From positions 1-22,608 of the forward strand of contig JBFLYK010000084.1 of the NCBI GenBank assembly GCA_040756995.1: a stretch of DNA of 22,608 nt, given 5' to 3'. Of this stretch, positions 22,283-22,608 are shown in pieces (within the stretch, counting starts at the first letter, position 1; each line of letters begins with the position of its first letter). The notes beneath the pieces are model-generated. The model saw only the letters and a program-made list of their open reading frames with translations, was not told the DNA's origin and did not search any database. This DNA is from BP-133 sp040756995 (lineage in GTDB: Bacteria; Actinomycetota; Acidimicrobiia; IMCC26256; BP-133). A program made the position numbers and the translations under genes.

Positions 22283-22608
22283 ATGGGTCATCGCACCGCC
22301 GTCGCCCTCGCCATCGTCGTCGCCGTCCCCGGCGTGACCGCCTGGGCCTCCGCCACCCAGGACCCGGGCGACACCATCCATGCCTGCGTCGACCGGAACA
22401 ACGGACAGGTCCGGATCGTGTCGGCCGACGATCACTGCCGGCGCCACGAAGCCGCCCTCGAGTGGAACTCGGAAGGGCCGGCCGGGCCGGAGGGTCCGGC
22501 CGGCCCGCAAGGCGATGCCGGCCCTCAGGGCCCTACCGGCCCGGCGGGCGACGCCGGCCCGACCGGACAGGCCGGACCGCAAGGAGAGATGGGGCCGATC
22601 GGGCCCGC
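22283..22608 (+). CDS. Secreted collagen-like (Gly-X-Y) protein, partial, 3' end off the window
   Basis: ATG 22283 has AGGAGG 4 nt upstream and the frame stays open for 108 codons to the right edge. Residues 1 to about 24 are a signal peptide (AVALAIVVAVPGVTAWASA). Residues about 32-62 form a small two-cysteine domain (HACVDRNNGQVRIVSADDHC, then EAALEWN) of a kind often found in front of bacterial collagen repeats. From Gly65 the chain is strict Gly-X-Y for at least 15 triplets, rich in Pro, Ala, Gln and Asp. Such repeats form triple helices in surface or secreted bacterial proteins. The length and C-terminal domain cannot be seen. Confidence 0.88.
   Translation, partial: MGHRTAVALAIVVAVPGVTAWASATQDPGDTIHACVDRNNGQVRIVSADDHCRRHEAALEWNSEGPAGPEGPAGPQGDAGPQGPTGPAGDAGPTGQAGPQGEMGPIGP

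Noticed and set aside
1..22608. CRISPR array, transposase or integrase
   Set aside because: No regularly spaced repeats of suitable length and no protein with such motifs were found on either strand.

Overview
The window comes from a very GC-rich chromosome. Third codon positions are almost always G or C, GTG starts are common, and several genes look leaderless. There is a SARP/BTAD-type regulator with an ATPase domain and a lipoprotein with an Asp/Gly-rich tail after its cysteine. This fits Actinomycetota, and the style resembles environmental Acidimicrobiia, but no gene here fixes the taxon.

Positions 1-7647 hold one long minus-strand operon for a molybdenum hydroxylase of the aerobic CO dehydrogenase family. 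In transcription order it reads coxS (2Fe-2S), coxL (Mo subunit), coxM (FAD), coxD (AAA+ ATPase), coxE (VWA), an XdhC/CoxI-family protein and coxG (membrane-anchored SRPBCC protein, cut by the left edge). CoxL carries AYRGAGR where form I enzymes have AYxCSFR, and the order is S-L-M, so this is a form II enzyme whose substrate is not settled by sequence. CoxD appears to begin at a CTG codon behind a strong ribosome binding site.

Positions 7648-12074 hold an intergenic region with a GC hairpin, a small SCP-2-like protein (minus), a divergent lipoprotein, a short-chain polyprenyl diphosphate synthase, a possible 26-codon leader ORF, an APH-like phosphotransferase and a SAM methyltransferase. 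The last two overlap by 4 nt. The methyltransferase runs tail-to-tail into a 1071-residue SARP-ATPase regulator (12049-15264, minus), with the two 3' ends overlapping by 26 bp. A dense CGGT repeat array lies just upstream of the regulator.

Positions 15347-21372 hold a small exported protein and a fused uroporphyrinogen-III methyltransferase/synthase (minus), a YihY/BrkB membrane protein and an ABC exporter half-transporter (plus), then an SnoaL-like protein and a DJ-1/PfpI protein (minus).

From 21373 to the end the character changes. A cluster of GACC/GGTC palindromes is followed by a clearly coding fragment without a plausible start, a perfect 12-bp hairpin, a tRNA-Val(GAC) with encoded CCA, and the start of a secreted collagen-like Gly-X-Y protein cut by the right edge. 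No CRISPR array, integrase, transposase or complete mobile element is visible. I see no convincing new multi-gene system. The best candidates for something undescribed are the palindrome/gene-fragment/tRNA junction, the leader ORF and the regulator's repeat array.
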